Shown here: piece by piece, positions 49,201-60,600 of the stretch
Layout: every line of letters starts with the position of its first letter
Position numbering within the stretch: position 1 is the first letter of the stretch
NCBI GenBank assembly: GCA_023653785.1
Contig: JAMKCH010057901.1
Location: 62,001-126,000 of the forward strand
Length of the DNA stretch: 64,000 bases
Direction: 5' to 3'
From: Ophioderma brevispina
Lineage: Eukaryota > Echinodermata > Ophiuroidea > Amphilepidida > Ophiodermatidae
Position numbers and translations under genes: made by a program
Notes under the pieces: generated by a model
Database searches by the model: none
Told to the model about the DNA's origin: nothing
The model's input: the letters and a program-made list of their open reading frames with translations, nothing else

Positions 49201-50014
49201 CAAGTTGCTGCTAATTGTAGATATACAATTTCAGCAGTGTTCTTTCTAAACTCTTAGCATGTCAATGTGGGACCGTCCTTAGTGTTTTTTCATCATTAAT
49301 AAGCGGAAAGTAAGGCTTAAGTAGATAATTGAGTGGATATTTAGGGGAGGCCCTTTTGAAATCTAGGGTCTGGTAGGCATATTGATCTCAAATGACCTAA
49401 ATCAATGGCCAGTAGATCACGACCCCCCCCCCGCCACTTACTGGACCTTTATTCAGTCAAACAATAGCTGACAAGTGATCATTCTAACCCTTCAAAAGGT
49501 TAATGTTTCATTGGCCCCAACTTACCATTCCAAATATGTCATTGCGCGGCCATTTTGAACACACCTAACCCCCACCCCCCAGCCATACTCTGCCATAAAT
49601 TCAGGATTACTGCTATAGCAGTAACCTGCTGCAATATTCATCAGTGTGCTTTCTGAAAACTCTGCCAGCATTACTAATGTGGGGGTTGTTCTCAAAATTA
49701 GCATTTTTATCATTCTTAACTCAAGTTAGGCTTAAATACGTGGACGTTGACAATTGGCGGGGCCATTTTGAAATCTAAAGATGGCAGCCATATTTTAAAC
49801 CTTATGGGACATTATTTGTTCAAAAATATTGGAGTTATGGATATAAGCTCTTGAAAGGAATATTTAATAAGTGGGTTAAAATATAGAGGGCGCTGTAGGC
49901 CATTAGGGGGCGCAATTTTGCACTCGATCAGAAATATTCAGGGTCAATATGTATAGGCATGCAGAGTTTCAAACTTTTAGGAAAAAGTGCACAATAATTG
50001 TGATTAGGGGACTG
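46243..50014. mobile_element. 3.8-kb element with long inverted terminal arms
   Basis: The left end CAGTCCACTAAGCAC is inverted at the right end (GTGATTAGGGGACTG, ending 50014). Matching continues inward through TTGTGCACTTTTCCTAAAAG, TTTCTGATCGAGTGC and a nearly identical 36-bp block (46362-46397 against 49877-49913) containing GCGCCCCCTAATGG and GCGCCCTCTATATTTTA. It then continues through repeated ATTTCAAAATGGCCGC-type motifs to roughly 46930 on the left and 49230 on the right. The arms contain diverged internal subrepeats, visible at about 49235-49400 and 49660-49800. The middle 2.3 kb has no recognisable transposase; the longest frame there (48858-49076) matches nothing I know. A non-autonomous or decayed DNA transposon is inferred. 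Confidence 0.75.
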
Positions 50015-51010
50015 GGCTAAAATACATAGGAAGTTACATCATGTAAGGTCATTGATAAACATAAATCTGTGATATAAACAGTTCAATGATTGCTAAGTCA
50101 ACGGATGCTCTAGTCATGAATGGAGTGTTCCAATAACCTAATCGTTTGTAATTTTTTTATCTGTTATGTATCTTAAATATTTTCTAATCATAGACTTTCA
50201 ATCTTAACTTTCTTTCTCTATCACGAGTATTACCAATTCCTTCATTAAATTCGTTTATTCCCGTGCTTCTTTCCCTAAACTTATCATCTTCCTTTTTCTC
50301 CAACCCTGTTCTTTTTCTCCTGCAATATTCATATTATTTTTAGCAAAAAAGAAATAACATTTCTTACCGTAACACAATTTCTTGACAGATTTCTGCAATT
50401 ATTGATAACAAAAATCACTTAAAACCTATCATTGTAAAAGAGAACTTGTGTGTGGGTTGTAGGTGAGAAGAAAATCAGTCAGAGTAGTTAAATTTTAGCC
50501 GTGAATATGACGTATTCATTTTATCCCTCTTCATTAGGTTGATGAATGTTTTCTAGTAATCAAAGAGAAATGTTAACACAAAAACTTGTCAATCTATATC
50601 TCGTTCATGCATGCCTGTTGTTTACCCTTCAGACAACAATGCAAACTCATCAATATAAAGAAACACTAACATCAAGACGGATTTCTTCTTCGCCAAGGTC
50701 ATCGCTTAGTAATTCGTGATGCTAAAACCTCCCGGTGATATGAAATTCACTTGAAACAAAATGGATAACTTATCTAAGTATCAATGGGGTTTTGATTTTT
50801 AGGCAGCATTCAAAGGTCCTTCGAACTTTTTATATTGCCACCTGACTTAGGCACTGATGCCCCGATACAGTCCATAAAACTTAATGAATTAACGCCAAGG
50901 CAAAGAGTTTTTTAATGGTTGCCTTGCTAGACAGCAAGCACATTATTTTGTATTAATATGATTATTATACCGTGTCATTAAACAAACACACGCACACACC
51001 CTTTTTACAG
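50015..51010. other. Intron 2, last part, nothing recognised
   Basis: No exon or repeat was recognised. The stretch ends in the acceptor CTTTTTACAG of exon 3. Confidence 0.5.
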
Positions 51011-51175
51011 TTGCCAACATAAATGTACGCCGATTGATCTTCCAACAACTACCATTCGTATTTGTTTCAGAGGAGTCGTGGTCCACGTCTTACTCAGCAC
51101 CGTACATAGTGTATTAAATCGCTCCCCGCCTGAGTTAGTCAAAGAAGTACTCCTCGTCGAGACTCAGCCAGAGAG
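51011..51175 (+). CDS. GALNT5-like: GALNT exon 3 (catalytic N-lobe), two frame lesions
   Basis: The acceptor CTTTTTACAG ends at 51010 and the donor GAG|GTTAAT follows 51175. Joined to exon 2 in phase 2, it reads NCQHKCTPIDLPTTTIRICF, matching the conserved Cys and the LPTTSVIICF strand of the GT27 nucleotide-binding fold. LLSTVHSVLNRSPPELVKEV and LLV follow in the same frame, equal to the TVHSVxxRSPxxLxxEIxLV block. Two lesions are visible. Between 51069 and 51089 the frame gives RGVVVHV where the family has xxExWST, while a shifted frame gives ESWST, so a loss of two bases is compensated by a gain of two. At 51159-51163 the family VDD is replaced by VE and the frame is two bases short; adding two would give a V-D-D-L-S-Q-R ending in phase 1, as exon 4 requires. 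No stop occurs inside the exon itself. Confidence 0.75.
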
Positions 51176-53574
51176 GTTAATTTAACCATTTATATGCGGC
51201 ACTGCATCATTTCAGTTGACAGTGTTAACTGAAAAGTCGGTGTCTCTTTAGCAACTCTTGGAGGAAAAAATTTCACAAATAATCACCAGCTCAGTCATCT
51301 TTATAGGCTATTTTACCCACGTGAATATCAGCAATTCAGTTTTTATTATGATTAACTCAAAAATGCAATACGACAACAAATGTAGTAGGATTTGAATCAG
51401 TGAGTATTTCGCAATGCCTGTTTTAATTTGAACTTGTTTTTATGGACTGCAAAAATTTTATTTATCCGTATTTGGCTTTTATTTATTTTTGACATTAGCT
51501 TTTCCAACAAATTTCACCTTAAATGATAAATGAGTCACTTTTTTAAGTGTTGATAAAGCCAGTGGCGGGTAATCACGAACTCGGGTATTAAGCTAAGGTT
51601 GGCCATGCAGTGTAAGGTAAAATCGTTGAGGCACATTATTACAAGCTGGTGTTGGTTAAGTAGATTGTTTTGCGCGAGATGTGGGTATTGTTTCATTGTT
51701 GCCCTATTAAAGGTGCAAGAGAGATTTCAAAGTCATACCTATTTTCTGTGATATGTTAGTGATGTCTATAGATAGATGCACAATATATCCCCTACCTTGT
51801 ATTTGGTTACAGAAAGAAATAACTTTAAACTGAAAACAAAAGGTTTGATTTGTATATGCTTATATTAATAGAAAAGCATAGGCCCTGAATTTCGTTATTG
51901 CCTACTTACGAAATAGAAATATCAACATTTGTACAAAAGAAACGTTCTCAGCTCTTAATCCTTACAGATGGGGATATTTTTGATTAAAAAAGCTTTACAC
52001 CAGTGGCAAAATCAGAATTTCAAACTTTTTCTGGAAGGACACCTTTATTTGAAATCTCTCGTTGCCACCTTTAAAGGACTTTTGCAATAGATATTAAAGG
52101 ACACTTTGAAAATGACTCGTTAATAGAACGTGGCACAGTACTTTCACTTGTTAAAGGTTGATAATGGCGTTCGTTGAAACCGACTCTCTTAACCACCCAG
52201 CCAAGTTGCTGGAAGACCGGGATTGTTTACGAATGTACAGGTTAGAATCAAAAATTTTTGGCTTATATGACTGTCTGGTTTAGGCAACAGGTTTACGACC
52301 CACTTGATTAACTTGTATTAGGGCCTAGAAATAAAACAAGTTATAATTTTTGTTTGTCTTTGGTTGTAATACGGTTTTTGATTGGTTGTAAATTTGTTTC
52401 GTCATGAAAAGTATAAAACTCATACGCGTAAAACTTTCCATGAGTTCCAAATTTTTTTTCCCGAAGAAATAAGAGTAATTGCAGAACGTCTGTGTATGCC
52501 TGCATGCTTCTTTTCAGGATATTGCATTCAAGTCATAAAGAGTATGCTGTTATAAATTCACGTGTTATCTCTGGACCTTAATTGACACCTCTGATGTATG
52601 TGATTTTCGGAGGGAGTGGCAGGGAAAGCATTAACGTATAGTCTTCAATAAGTAGGGCATGTCCTATTAGACTAACGTGATCCATTCACAGCAGTAGTAA
52701 TCATGTTACCTCAAGATAGCGAGTGTTACAAATAAGCATTAACGGTTGTGAACGTTGGATGTGAGAGTGACATGGTCTATATAGCAGAGCAGAGCGTGAC
52801 CATTTTAACGGAAAACGTTAGCACTTTTCGTGATCTTGTCCATGCAGTAACGCCCGCCTTCTTAAAAAGCACACGTTGTACAGAGGTTTAAACCAGTCAT
52901 TTTTTTAAGCTGACATCGGTGTTCAAGTATGCATGTATTGATTTACGGGCTGCCACGAGACGAGTTAGTATATTGACTATACGAGTAATCGAAAAATATT
53001 GACGTCTCAACATGGATTTCAGGTTAGACTATATTACATGTATGTATCGAAGTAGAAGTTAGCAAACAAAGGTTTATTTTCAACTCAAAGTCAGACAGTT
53101 GTTGCAAGTTCGGATAGCAAATGATTTAGTGGAGTATTGTTTATTTAGTGAAGGTCTAAACGAATATTAATGACATTCGACGGGTATGTTTTGTTCCAGC
53201 CTCCATTTCAACGCTCCTATTGAGTCGATCTGACATTTACCCTATCCATTTTGTCTACCCTAATCGGCCTGGCCGCTCCTGTCGCTTAGGTCGATCTAAT
53301 CTGCACTACACATTGATCTCTCTTATTTAATGAGGGCCGTTACAAACGTGTTCCCGAAGCCGGTTGGTCTCGGTAATTAGTTATCAATTGCTTAAATCAC
53401 CAGCTATTACTACATGAGGGGTTTGCGCCGATGGCAATCAACTTCCGGATCTTTGCCATGTCGTGTCCACATTGTGTATGTTATTACTTTATGTTTTAAA
53501 AGTGCTGATATTTAGAAAATGTTTAAAACATAAAGCCCTATATAATTTTTAAATTTTATTAAACATTTGCCTTT
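51176..53574. other. Intron 3, first part, nothing recognised
   Basis: No exon, transposon protein or clear repeat was recognised on either strand in this AT-rich stretch. Confidence 0.45.
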
Positions 53575-54010
53575 AAACAAGATTATTCTTTTAAAAGGTT
53601 TTACTTCAGTATTTTAGTTAGTCTAATGGAAAGTCACACTTTGATAGAAGGAAAATATATTTAAAAAACTTGCCTGTCACAGTGTGTTGACTTTGTATTT
53701 TTAAAACAAGACGATGCTTTTAAAAGGGTTGTTGCATTTTAATGTTACTTCAGTCTGGGTTTAATCTGTGGTATGAGGGGAAGGGAAACAAAAAAACAAA
53801 AAGGAGCACTTGAGGTAAACAAGGGTGGCTGGGGAAAAAGATAGTCCTTGTAAAATGTTTTTTTGATTGACTTGAAGATGTCTTTTTTGGTCTTTGAATG
53901 ATTGTAATAAAAAACAAGGAGAAGTCACGCTTGATTTTCACAAACTTTTACTTAATCAGATATTCTTTTAAAATGGTTTGTACATTTTAATTTTGCTTCA
54001 GAACTTTGTT
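53575..54010 (+). repeat. Three spaced copies of a 60-bp AT-rich repeat
   Basis: ACAAGATTATTCTTTTAAAAGG...TTACTTCAG (53577), ACAAGACGATGCTTTTAAAAGGGTTG...CATTTTAATGTTACTTCAG (53706) and AATCAGATATTCTTTTAAAATGG...CATTTTAATTTTGCTTCAG (53954) are related. The spacing is uneven (about 130 and 250 bp). Noncoding. Confidence 0.5.
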
Positions 54011-54184
54011 TTTTGATTTTTTTTTTAAAAAGGGGGGAGGAAAATTTTTTTTATTTTTTTGTAACTTATTGTTTAACTTATGAATATAAAAAAAAAAAAA
54101 CATTGGGCATGAATCGTTATCTTCAAGTCACTTCGTTTTTCACTAGTTCCAACAAGGGACCCCCATCGGCGGGGCGTTATCGCA

Positions 54185-54294
54185 TTCAATTGCCTGGACC
54201 AACCGGTTTACTGCACATGTTGTGATCAATTGGAACAATAGGAACAATAGAGGTGTTGAATTGCCGGGACCAACCGGCTCCGGGGCCATGTTAA
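54185..54294 (+). repeat. Direct repeat pair around GGACCAACCGG
   Basis: TTCAATTGCCTGGACCAACCGG...CATGTT (54185-54222) recurs as TTGAATTGCCGGGACCAACCGG...CATGTT (54257-54294), separated by AACAATAGGAACAATAG. The surrounding GC-richer block (54160-54470) may be part of an unidentified repeat. Confidence 0.5.
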
Positions 54295-54479
54295 AATAAA
54301 GTAAAAACCAGACCCACAATGTGGACACGACATTGGCAAAGGGTAACGGAAAGTGATTTGACAGCGGCCGCCGCAAATCAACGATACTGACCATGGACGG
54401 TAGGAGAGAAGGGAAGGACTCTTCCCTAATTGCATTACCGAACGCCGCCCGCATGATCCAATTAGATCACAGTGCAATC

Positions 54480-57400
54480 ATTGCAAATGCATAGACCAAC
54501 AAAGGCACTTCTCGGCAGGGAGTCCTCTTTGCCTGTTCCATGATCATGCCTGACAGAAGCAGGTACGCTCAGTTGAACCAGATCTGACCTGTGCGCAGAG
54601 AAAAAGGTATATCCCGATGCGCATGGTTTGTTTACATGTGGAGACGAAAACCAAGAGATTGAGCCGATTACACCGAAATTCTGCGTATTTCAGTCCATCA
54701 AAAAATCGGAGGATAAAAGCATGTTCCTAAGGCGAGTTACATTGATTCTAGTTTTTGAAAAACTGGATAATTTGTAACGCCGTATTTATTAACGTATGAT
54801 ATTTGGAGACGAATCTAACTTGAATTGGGAAAGAAAAATGCATTATCTAATCAATAACCAACTTTACAGTGCCCGAAGTTGCCCCGTTTTCTCAATTTTG
54901 CACTTTGTTGTAGAATACCAACCGAGGACATGTCGTAGGATTATTGAACCAAAGAAAAGAAACAAAAAGTAAGTTGAACTTGCCTCTGTCCTGATTCTGG
55001 CCCATAAAAGACATACTCGGAGATCTGTAATGCACGACAGAGAAAAATACCAAAAGATATTATTTACAGAAGATGGCGTTTACGGCTTATTCCCTAAGGT
55101 TGATTTAATATATTGGTAAATAAAATTGGTTTAAAAAATGGGAGGGCATATTTTGCTGGAAAATGTCCTCTTATCTCTTTTAGCTTAATACATTCACATC
55201 CCCTGAAAACATTTATTGAAGAGAGATACAGGGACATAGCTCACCATCTACTCCTGTCCACGGATACATTTCGGGGAATTTTGTTTGATTTTTGAAATGC
55301 TACAAGGTCATGATACCTTTTAATCACCCAAAAGACACAACAATAGAAAAATGGTGATGTATATCTTTTATACTTTGACACTGTGACGGTTGTCAACATT
55401 TTAAGGAGGAAAAAATCATCTGCTGTTGCTGTCTGGGGGCATGAATAAATAGTTTTGGGTCATGAAGGTGGTTTAGCAGGTCAAGATAGGCCAGGGTAGA
55501 ACACACCACAGCGATATGCATTTAAGGAATCTTGGATTTTATGAGCAGAAGCACTCAATGAGTACAATGGGCCATAGAGGGAGGAGGAAGGAGACAGCTC
55601 TATTAAAGCAATAATAGCCCTTTTTGTGAAGAGCGCCCCCAATTGTTTAAGAATTTTGAGATTGAAATAGTTGCATTAGGTAATGGCTAGTAAAAGTATA
55701 CCTGCATGTGAATGGTTAAGCCGAAAAATGCCTATGTGTCACAAACGAAAGGAAGTTGTAATTAGAAGAAGTTCAACGGCTGCTGGAAAACAGCCTTCCA
55801 AATGTGAAATAGCGGGAAAACAGCGCCATGTACGTGTCTACGCTCATCCATTAGTGGTTTTATGGTTCAGGCAAGTCAAGTTAGAGGTTATTTTTCTCAA
55901 TTGCTTGGCCTTTATTCATCATGGGAAAGGACATAAACGTGCTTTCTAGCTTGCCGTTAAGTCCAATATGGGGATCCAAATTCTAATGACAAAATCGCTT
56001 ATTTTATGATAAAATACACTTTTTAGCATTCTGGTTTCGCAGTTATAGTTCCTAGACAATTACCAACGATACTCGGCCAAATATCAAATTTGGAAAATTG
56101 GGGGAGCCCTTCAAAAAATGTTCCATTATTGAGCGATACCCCCCCCTCCCCCCAAAACCCATTTCTGGTGCTCCACAGTTCAGAGAACCGTCTTAAATGA
56201 GGTTTGACTTTTATTGAGTGCTTTGCTCTCCCCCCTCCCCCCCCAAAAAATGGCTCAAGTAAGTTAATATGCGATCCCCTTCTTCATACGACCGTATCCG
56301 CTCTGTTGAAAAGTTGCTCAGCCCCCTTTCCACCAAGGATTTGTTGAAAACAAAAATTGCAAAACTAAATTGAATATATGCTACATTGATAATTTTATTC
56401 ATCTGTATATTTCCTAAAAGCATGATAATCTAAAGGATTTTGATTACATGCAAATAAACAACGTACTACGAGATCAATGTTAATGCTGAAGGCATGTGCA
56501 TCAACATTGCATCGATGGACATACAATGCTGTGGTGGTTAAATAGCGGCAATGGACATCCATTTTAACAAATCGCCAAGGGGCGTCATATTTCACTAAAA
56601 TGGGCCAACGTCGGGACAAAAATGAAAAAAAAACGGGCCAACTTCGGGGAAACTGTCAAGTTTGGGGTCATGTTTAGATACGGGAATTTCTGCCCAATCA
56701 AGTTAGGATGTCTCTTCCAAATAACATGACTTTAAAATACGGCGTTTACAAAACATTCAAGTTTTTTAAAAGCTGAAAAAGTACGAGTAAAAACTAGATC
56801 AATGTAACTCATCTTAGGGAACCGCAATTGCTATCTCCTACTTGTAATAAACTGACCTCAAAATGATTCAAATATGACCCCAAATTACCTTGTTTTACCT
56901 GATAGTGATTTGACGGTGGTGACGTGGTTCCAGTCTAAAAATAATCAATAATCAGTATTTAATTGTAACCCATTTATGCCAAGTTTCATGTTTTTTTTTT
57001 TTTTTTTTTTAATATTCTTACAATATATGTCGCTATCTGCGTAACTATGTACATCGATCGATTTCAGAAAAAAGATAAAAATATTTTTTTAACAGTATAG
57101 AAATTGGTTTTTATACACGAAAACAATAGCGCATTATATTATATCTTTTTGGTTAAAACACGAAGAAATCTAAAGTTTACCTTTTAGCATATTGGGAGAT
57201 ATGGTAAATTGACGGAAAGCGCAAAAACCAGTATTGACCACGGTGTACAATTTCTTCGACGTCCACAGCAGCAAAAAGGCCATGAGTTACTGCATCCTAA
57301 ATGCTTAAAACTTTGGTTTATTTTGTTCTAACGTAACCATTTATAATCCGTAGAATGGTTATTGATAATATCTAACAATAGTTAATTGACAGTAGCGTAT

Positions 57401-59324
57401 ATGACAGGGACAGGAGGGGGAAGGGGAGGCACTGTCCCCTCCATATGGGCCTTACCAGACAAAAGCTTAAGCTAGCGGGTGTAATATTTTTTAAAAACAG
57501 GAAAGTGGGAAACGGGACAAGCAGAAAAGGAGTAGAGAAAAAGACAGGGAATGGAGAGGAAAAGATTGAGATGCAAAAAATGGGAAAGGCAACAGATGGA
57601 CGTTCATGTGTGATGTCCAAATATTGATTCCACAAGTAAACCCCCCTCCCATCAGGTTATGAAGGAGCCGGCGGAAAAAAGTGGGTCAACCGGCAGTATT
57701 GCACAGGATTGCCTAACTATCTGATCAGTTTCGGTGAAATTATATGGGAACAATTTCGAACTTTATTGAAGTAATTTATTTGGGTGGTTAAGATTCCATG
57801 ATTTGTTTTATTGATTCAGAAAAGAATAGTTTGCATTTCTTGATTGAAGCTGATTGAAGTTTACACAAGGTATCAAAGCAGCAAAAGCATGTCATATTGT
57901 ACTTGTTGTTAGACTCATCAAAGTCCTTGGGCCAAATTCCACAACAGTGAATTCCGTGAACAGAGTGAAAAAAGGGGTACCTATCTTTAAGTTAGAATAA
58001 CTTCGCAATGCCCAAGTTAAAATAATCAAAATGCAAAATTTCTCTAGTAGGTGAAATGATCTAGTTTATATGTGATAATCGTTATCATAATTTGGTAGAT
58101 TTTCACTGCTGTAGAAAATTCAAACAAAAAACGGGGGTAAACTTTTTGACTCACCCTGCTACAATAGTTTTTACGACCTGTTTTTTACGAGCGCGGCGTG
58201 CCTAATCGGTCAAGGGGATTTGGGAAGAGCTTTCTTCTTCTCTCTACCTCCTATCTGACTGTAATTTACAATTACAGTGTAAGCCTAATCGGCATTAAGA
58301 CTTCCGGTTGACTGCGCATGTGCAGATCAGATAAACGGGGTGAGGTCGGGAAGGCTGCAAATCACTTACACTTACACTAGGTTGATGGGGTTATTATAAA
58401 ATAGGCTAAGCCTGTACAAACCCCATATAACAATTTCAGTCCAATAATGGTCCAACTGATTTTTGAAGTGGTTTGTTGACTTTGCTTCTACTACATGGGA
58501 CGGGGCGTTTATTCCCGCCAGGAAAACTCGACGAGGTTGCTGTAGGTATCCAATGGGATGAAGTTAGCCGCTACATGAATTCATTTGATTTTTCCTGTCT
58601 TTTACCAAATAAATCATTTTAATTGAAGCAAATTATTTTGATGGTATATACAATTGTGACAAAGATATAAAGACCAAACAGCTCACGGAACTCAATAGCG
58701 AGACATTTTGTGGTAACGGCAGAGTTCATCGTATTGGAAAACTACAGCAATTTCGTCGTGTTTTCGGAATTTCAGGACTCTTGTGATCGGCGTGGTATTA
58801 CCCATAATGCATCACAAAACTGTAATGCTGATTTCCCTTATTGCACATTGTTGAAGGGGTTCCGATCGGGTTGTTTTGAGCTTTGATTGACTAATTCAAG
58901 AAAACTTACAGAAGCACTGATATAAAATATTTCCTTCATGAAGCAGGATTTCAATGCTTCTAATTACATGTGTTTTGTTGGGATTAATCTATTTTAGAAT
59001 GAGATGGTCGAAAATTTTAATTCTTTTAACATAGGAGTTAAACATACATTGTTGCACATTAAAGCCGATGGTTAGCTGACATTTCGTGATCCACAGCCTC
59101 GTCTCCCCGACTTTATACCAAAAAAAGTTGAGATTTTGATATCATCTGAACGGTTGTCCTAAGTAGAGTGTTTGTGCTTAATCTTATGTGCAAATTCGAT
59201 CATGGTTGAGTCATTTTTATTATTTTTTTTCGTTGCGTTTTACTTCATACGCGACTGTTAGACCCTATAATGATGATAAAATAGGTTAAATATTGCCCAA
59301 CATTATAAATATCTTTATGAATGA
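54480..59324. other. Intron 3, middle part, no exon recognised
   Basis: The longest frames (for example 55683-55949) carry no family motif. C-rich patches occur at 56141-56153 and 56231-56245, and a T run at about 56991-57010. Confidence 0.45.
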
Positions 59325-59499
59325 GAATAAAGGTATTGTGTTTAGCCCCGGTTTTTAGCCCCTGTCTTGTATTTGTTGTGTAATATAAACAAGGGGATAG
59401 CATCAACTGGCCTCGTTGTCCTATTTAAAATAATGCTATCGCCCGTGTTTATATTACACAACAAATACAAGACAGGGGCTAAAAACAATACCTTTATTC
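59325..59499. mobile_element. Near-perfect 175-bp hairpin (MITE-like)
   Basis: The left arm GAATAAAGGTATTG...TTTTTAGCCCCTGTCTTGTATTTGTTGTGTAATATAAACA is inverted on the right as TGTTTATATTACACAACAAATACAAGACAGGGGCTAAAAACAATACCTTTATTC. A roughly 12-bp insertion (GTTTAGCCCCGG) in the left arm and a GGGGATAGCAT / ATGCTATCGCCC continuation complete the stem. The loop is about 30 bp. Too similar to be chance; a recent foldback insertion in intron 3, about 0.5 kb before exon 4. Confidence 0.85.
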
Positions 59500-60034
59500 G
59501 CTAATTCTATACAAGATAATAATCATTATGTGTATATGTTTATCATCTGTGCGAAAGAGTTAAGGTAGATTAATTTTCAAAAATGCCCAAGGCAAAAAAT
59601 AAGAAATATATTTCAAAATTAATTCACACATACAAATATAAAATATGTGATTATCACTAAAGTCCTGCCTCACATTAGAATTTGTTTCAATATCAGTGTT
59701 TCTCTTAGATTACTTAGAATAGGTGTCAACAATGATGCTGCTTTGAAACTAACACAACACAATACAGTCTCGAGAACATGCTATGATATATCGCTTTTAC
59801 TTGATTCTACAAAACTCGATTTTGAAACCGTACACTGCTATGCTTTCATGTACAAATGACATACATATTTTAATCACAAATTTATGATTTTCCGAGGAAA
59901 AATGGCAGCCATTTTATATTACATATTTTCCACGTGACTTAATATTACCCAAATGTCTTTACTTATCATAAACCTAACGTTATCGTATTATTTACTAGTG
60001 AATAAAATAACTCGATATTTTTTCCGCTTAACAG

Positions 60035-60290
60035 AATACCTGAAAGAACCCCTAGACAAATACATGGAACGTTTTCCAAAAGTACGAATCATCCGGTTAC
60101 CGAAGCGAGAAGGGTTGATAAGAGCCCGTATAAGAGGCGCTGATGAAGCCCGTGGAGATGTGATAACCTTCTTAGATTCACACATAGAGTGTAATGTGGG
60201 GTGGTTGGAACCACTGTTACAACGCATTTGGGACAATAGACGCAATGTAGTATGTCCAGTTATCGATGGCATTGATTCCGATTCTTTTTC
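60035..60290 (+). CDS. GALNT5-like: GALNT exon 4: catalytic core with DSH motif
   Basis: The acceptor CGCTTAACAG ends at 60034 and the donor TTC|GTAAGT follows 60290; the exon is 256 nt, phase 1 to phase 2. It encodes [20 protein letters not shown], then [20 protein letters not shown], then [19 protein letters not shown], then [14 protein letters not shown]. The DSH triplet (60175-60183) is the DxH motif that binds Mn2+ and UDP-GalNAc in GT27 enzymes. GLIRAR and GWLEPLL are further family hallmarks. From memory the closest match is vertebrate GALNT5 (LDKYMxxFPKVRIxRL and [13 protein letters not shown] are shared). The exon is intact, with no indels. The open frame extends 5' to 59953, but that part is intron. 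Confidence 0.93.
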
Positions 60291-60321
60291 GTAAGTTTAA
60301 CCACTTAGATTTGTTGTGTTG

Positions 60322-60600
60322 CATGATATGATGTGATGAGATGAGGTACCGTGATCAAGTGATGTGAGATAACTAAAGGTGAGGTTATAATGAAATGTGA
60401 TATGACTAAAGTGAAGTGATGTCGTGGATGTGAGGGGATGAGGTGAGCATAATGAAATAAGGGGAGATGTGAGTGCAGGTGATCATGCGATGTGAGAGCA
60501 GGTGATCATGGGATGAGGTGAGGTGAGGTGACCATGACGATGTGAGGTGATCATGTGGTGTGAGATGATAGCATATGTTATGTGGTACGATATGGTGTGA
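60322..60600 (+). repeat. GATGTGAGGTGATCATG minisatellite
   Basis: Imperfect short repeats of GATGTGAGGTGA and GGTGATCATGNGATGTGAG, starting 30 bp inside intron 4. The frames across it are not coding. Confidence 0.75.

Noticed and set aside
51061..51070. TTTGTTTCAG as the acceptor of GALNT exon 3
   Set aside because: It looks like an acceptor, but the sequence before it encodes the family LPTT...ICF strand in the phase required by exon 2. The better acceptor is CTTTTTACAG ending at 51010.
54143..54477. Overlapping minus-strand frames of 83 and 103 residues
   Set aside because: They overlap a GC-richer direct repeat, carry no recognised motif, and lie in intron 3.
55683..55949. Open frame as a host exon in intron 3
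   Set aside because: No family motif and no acceptor/donor pair in phase; exons 3 and 4 are adjacent in family alignments.
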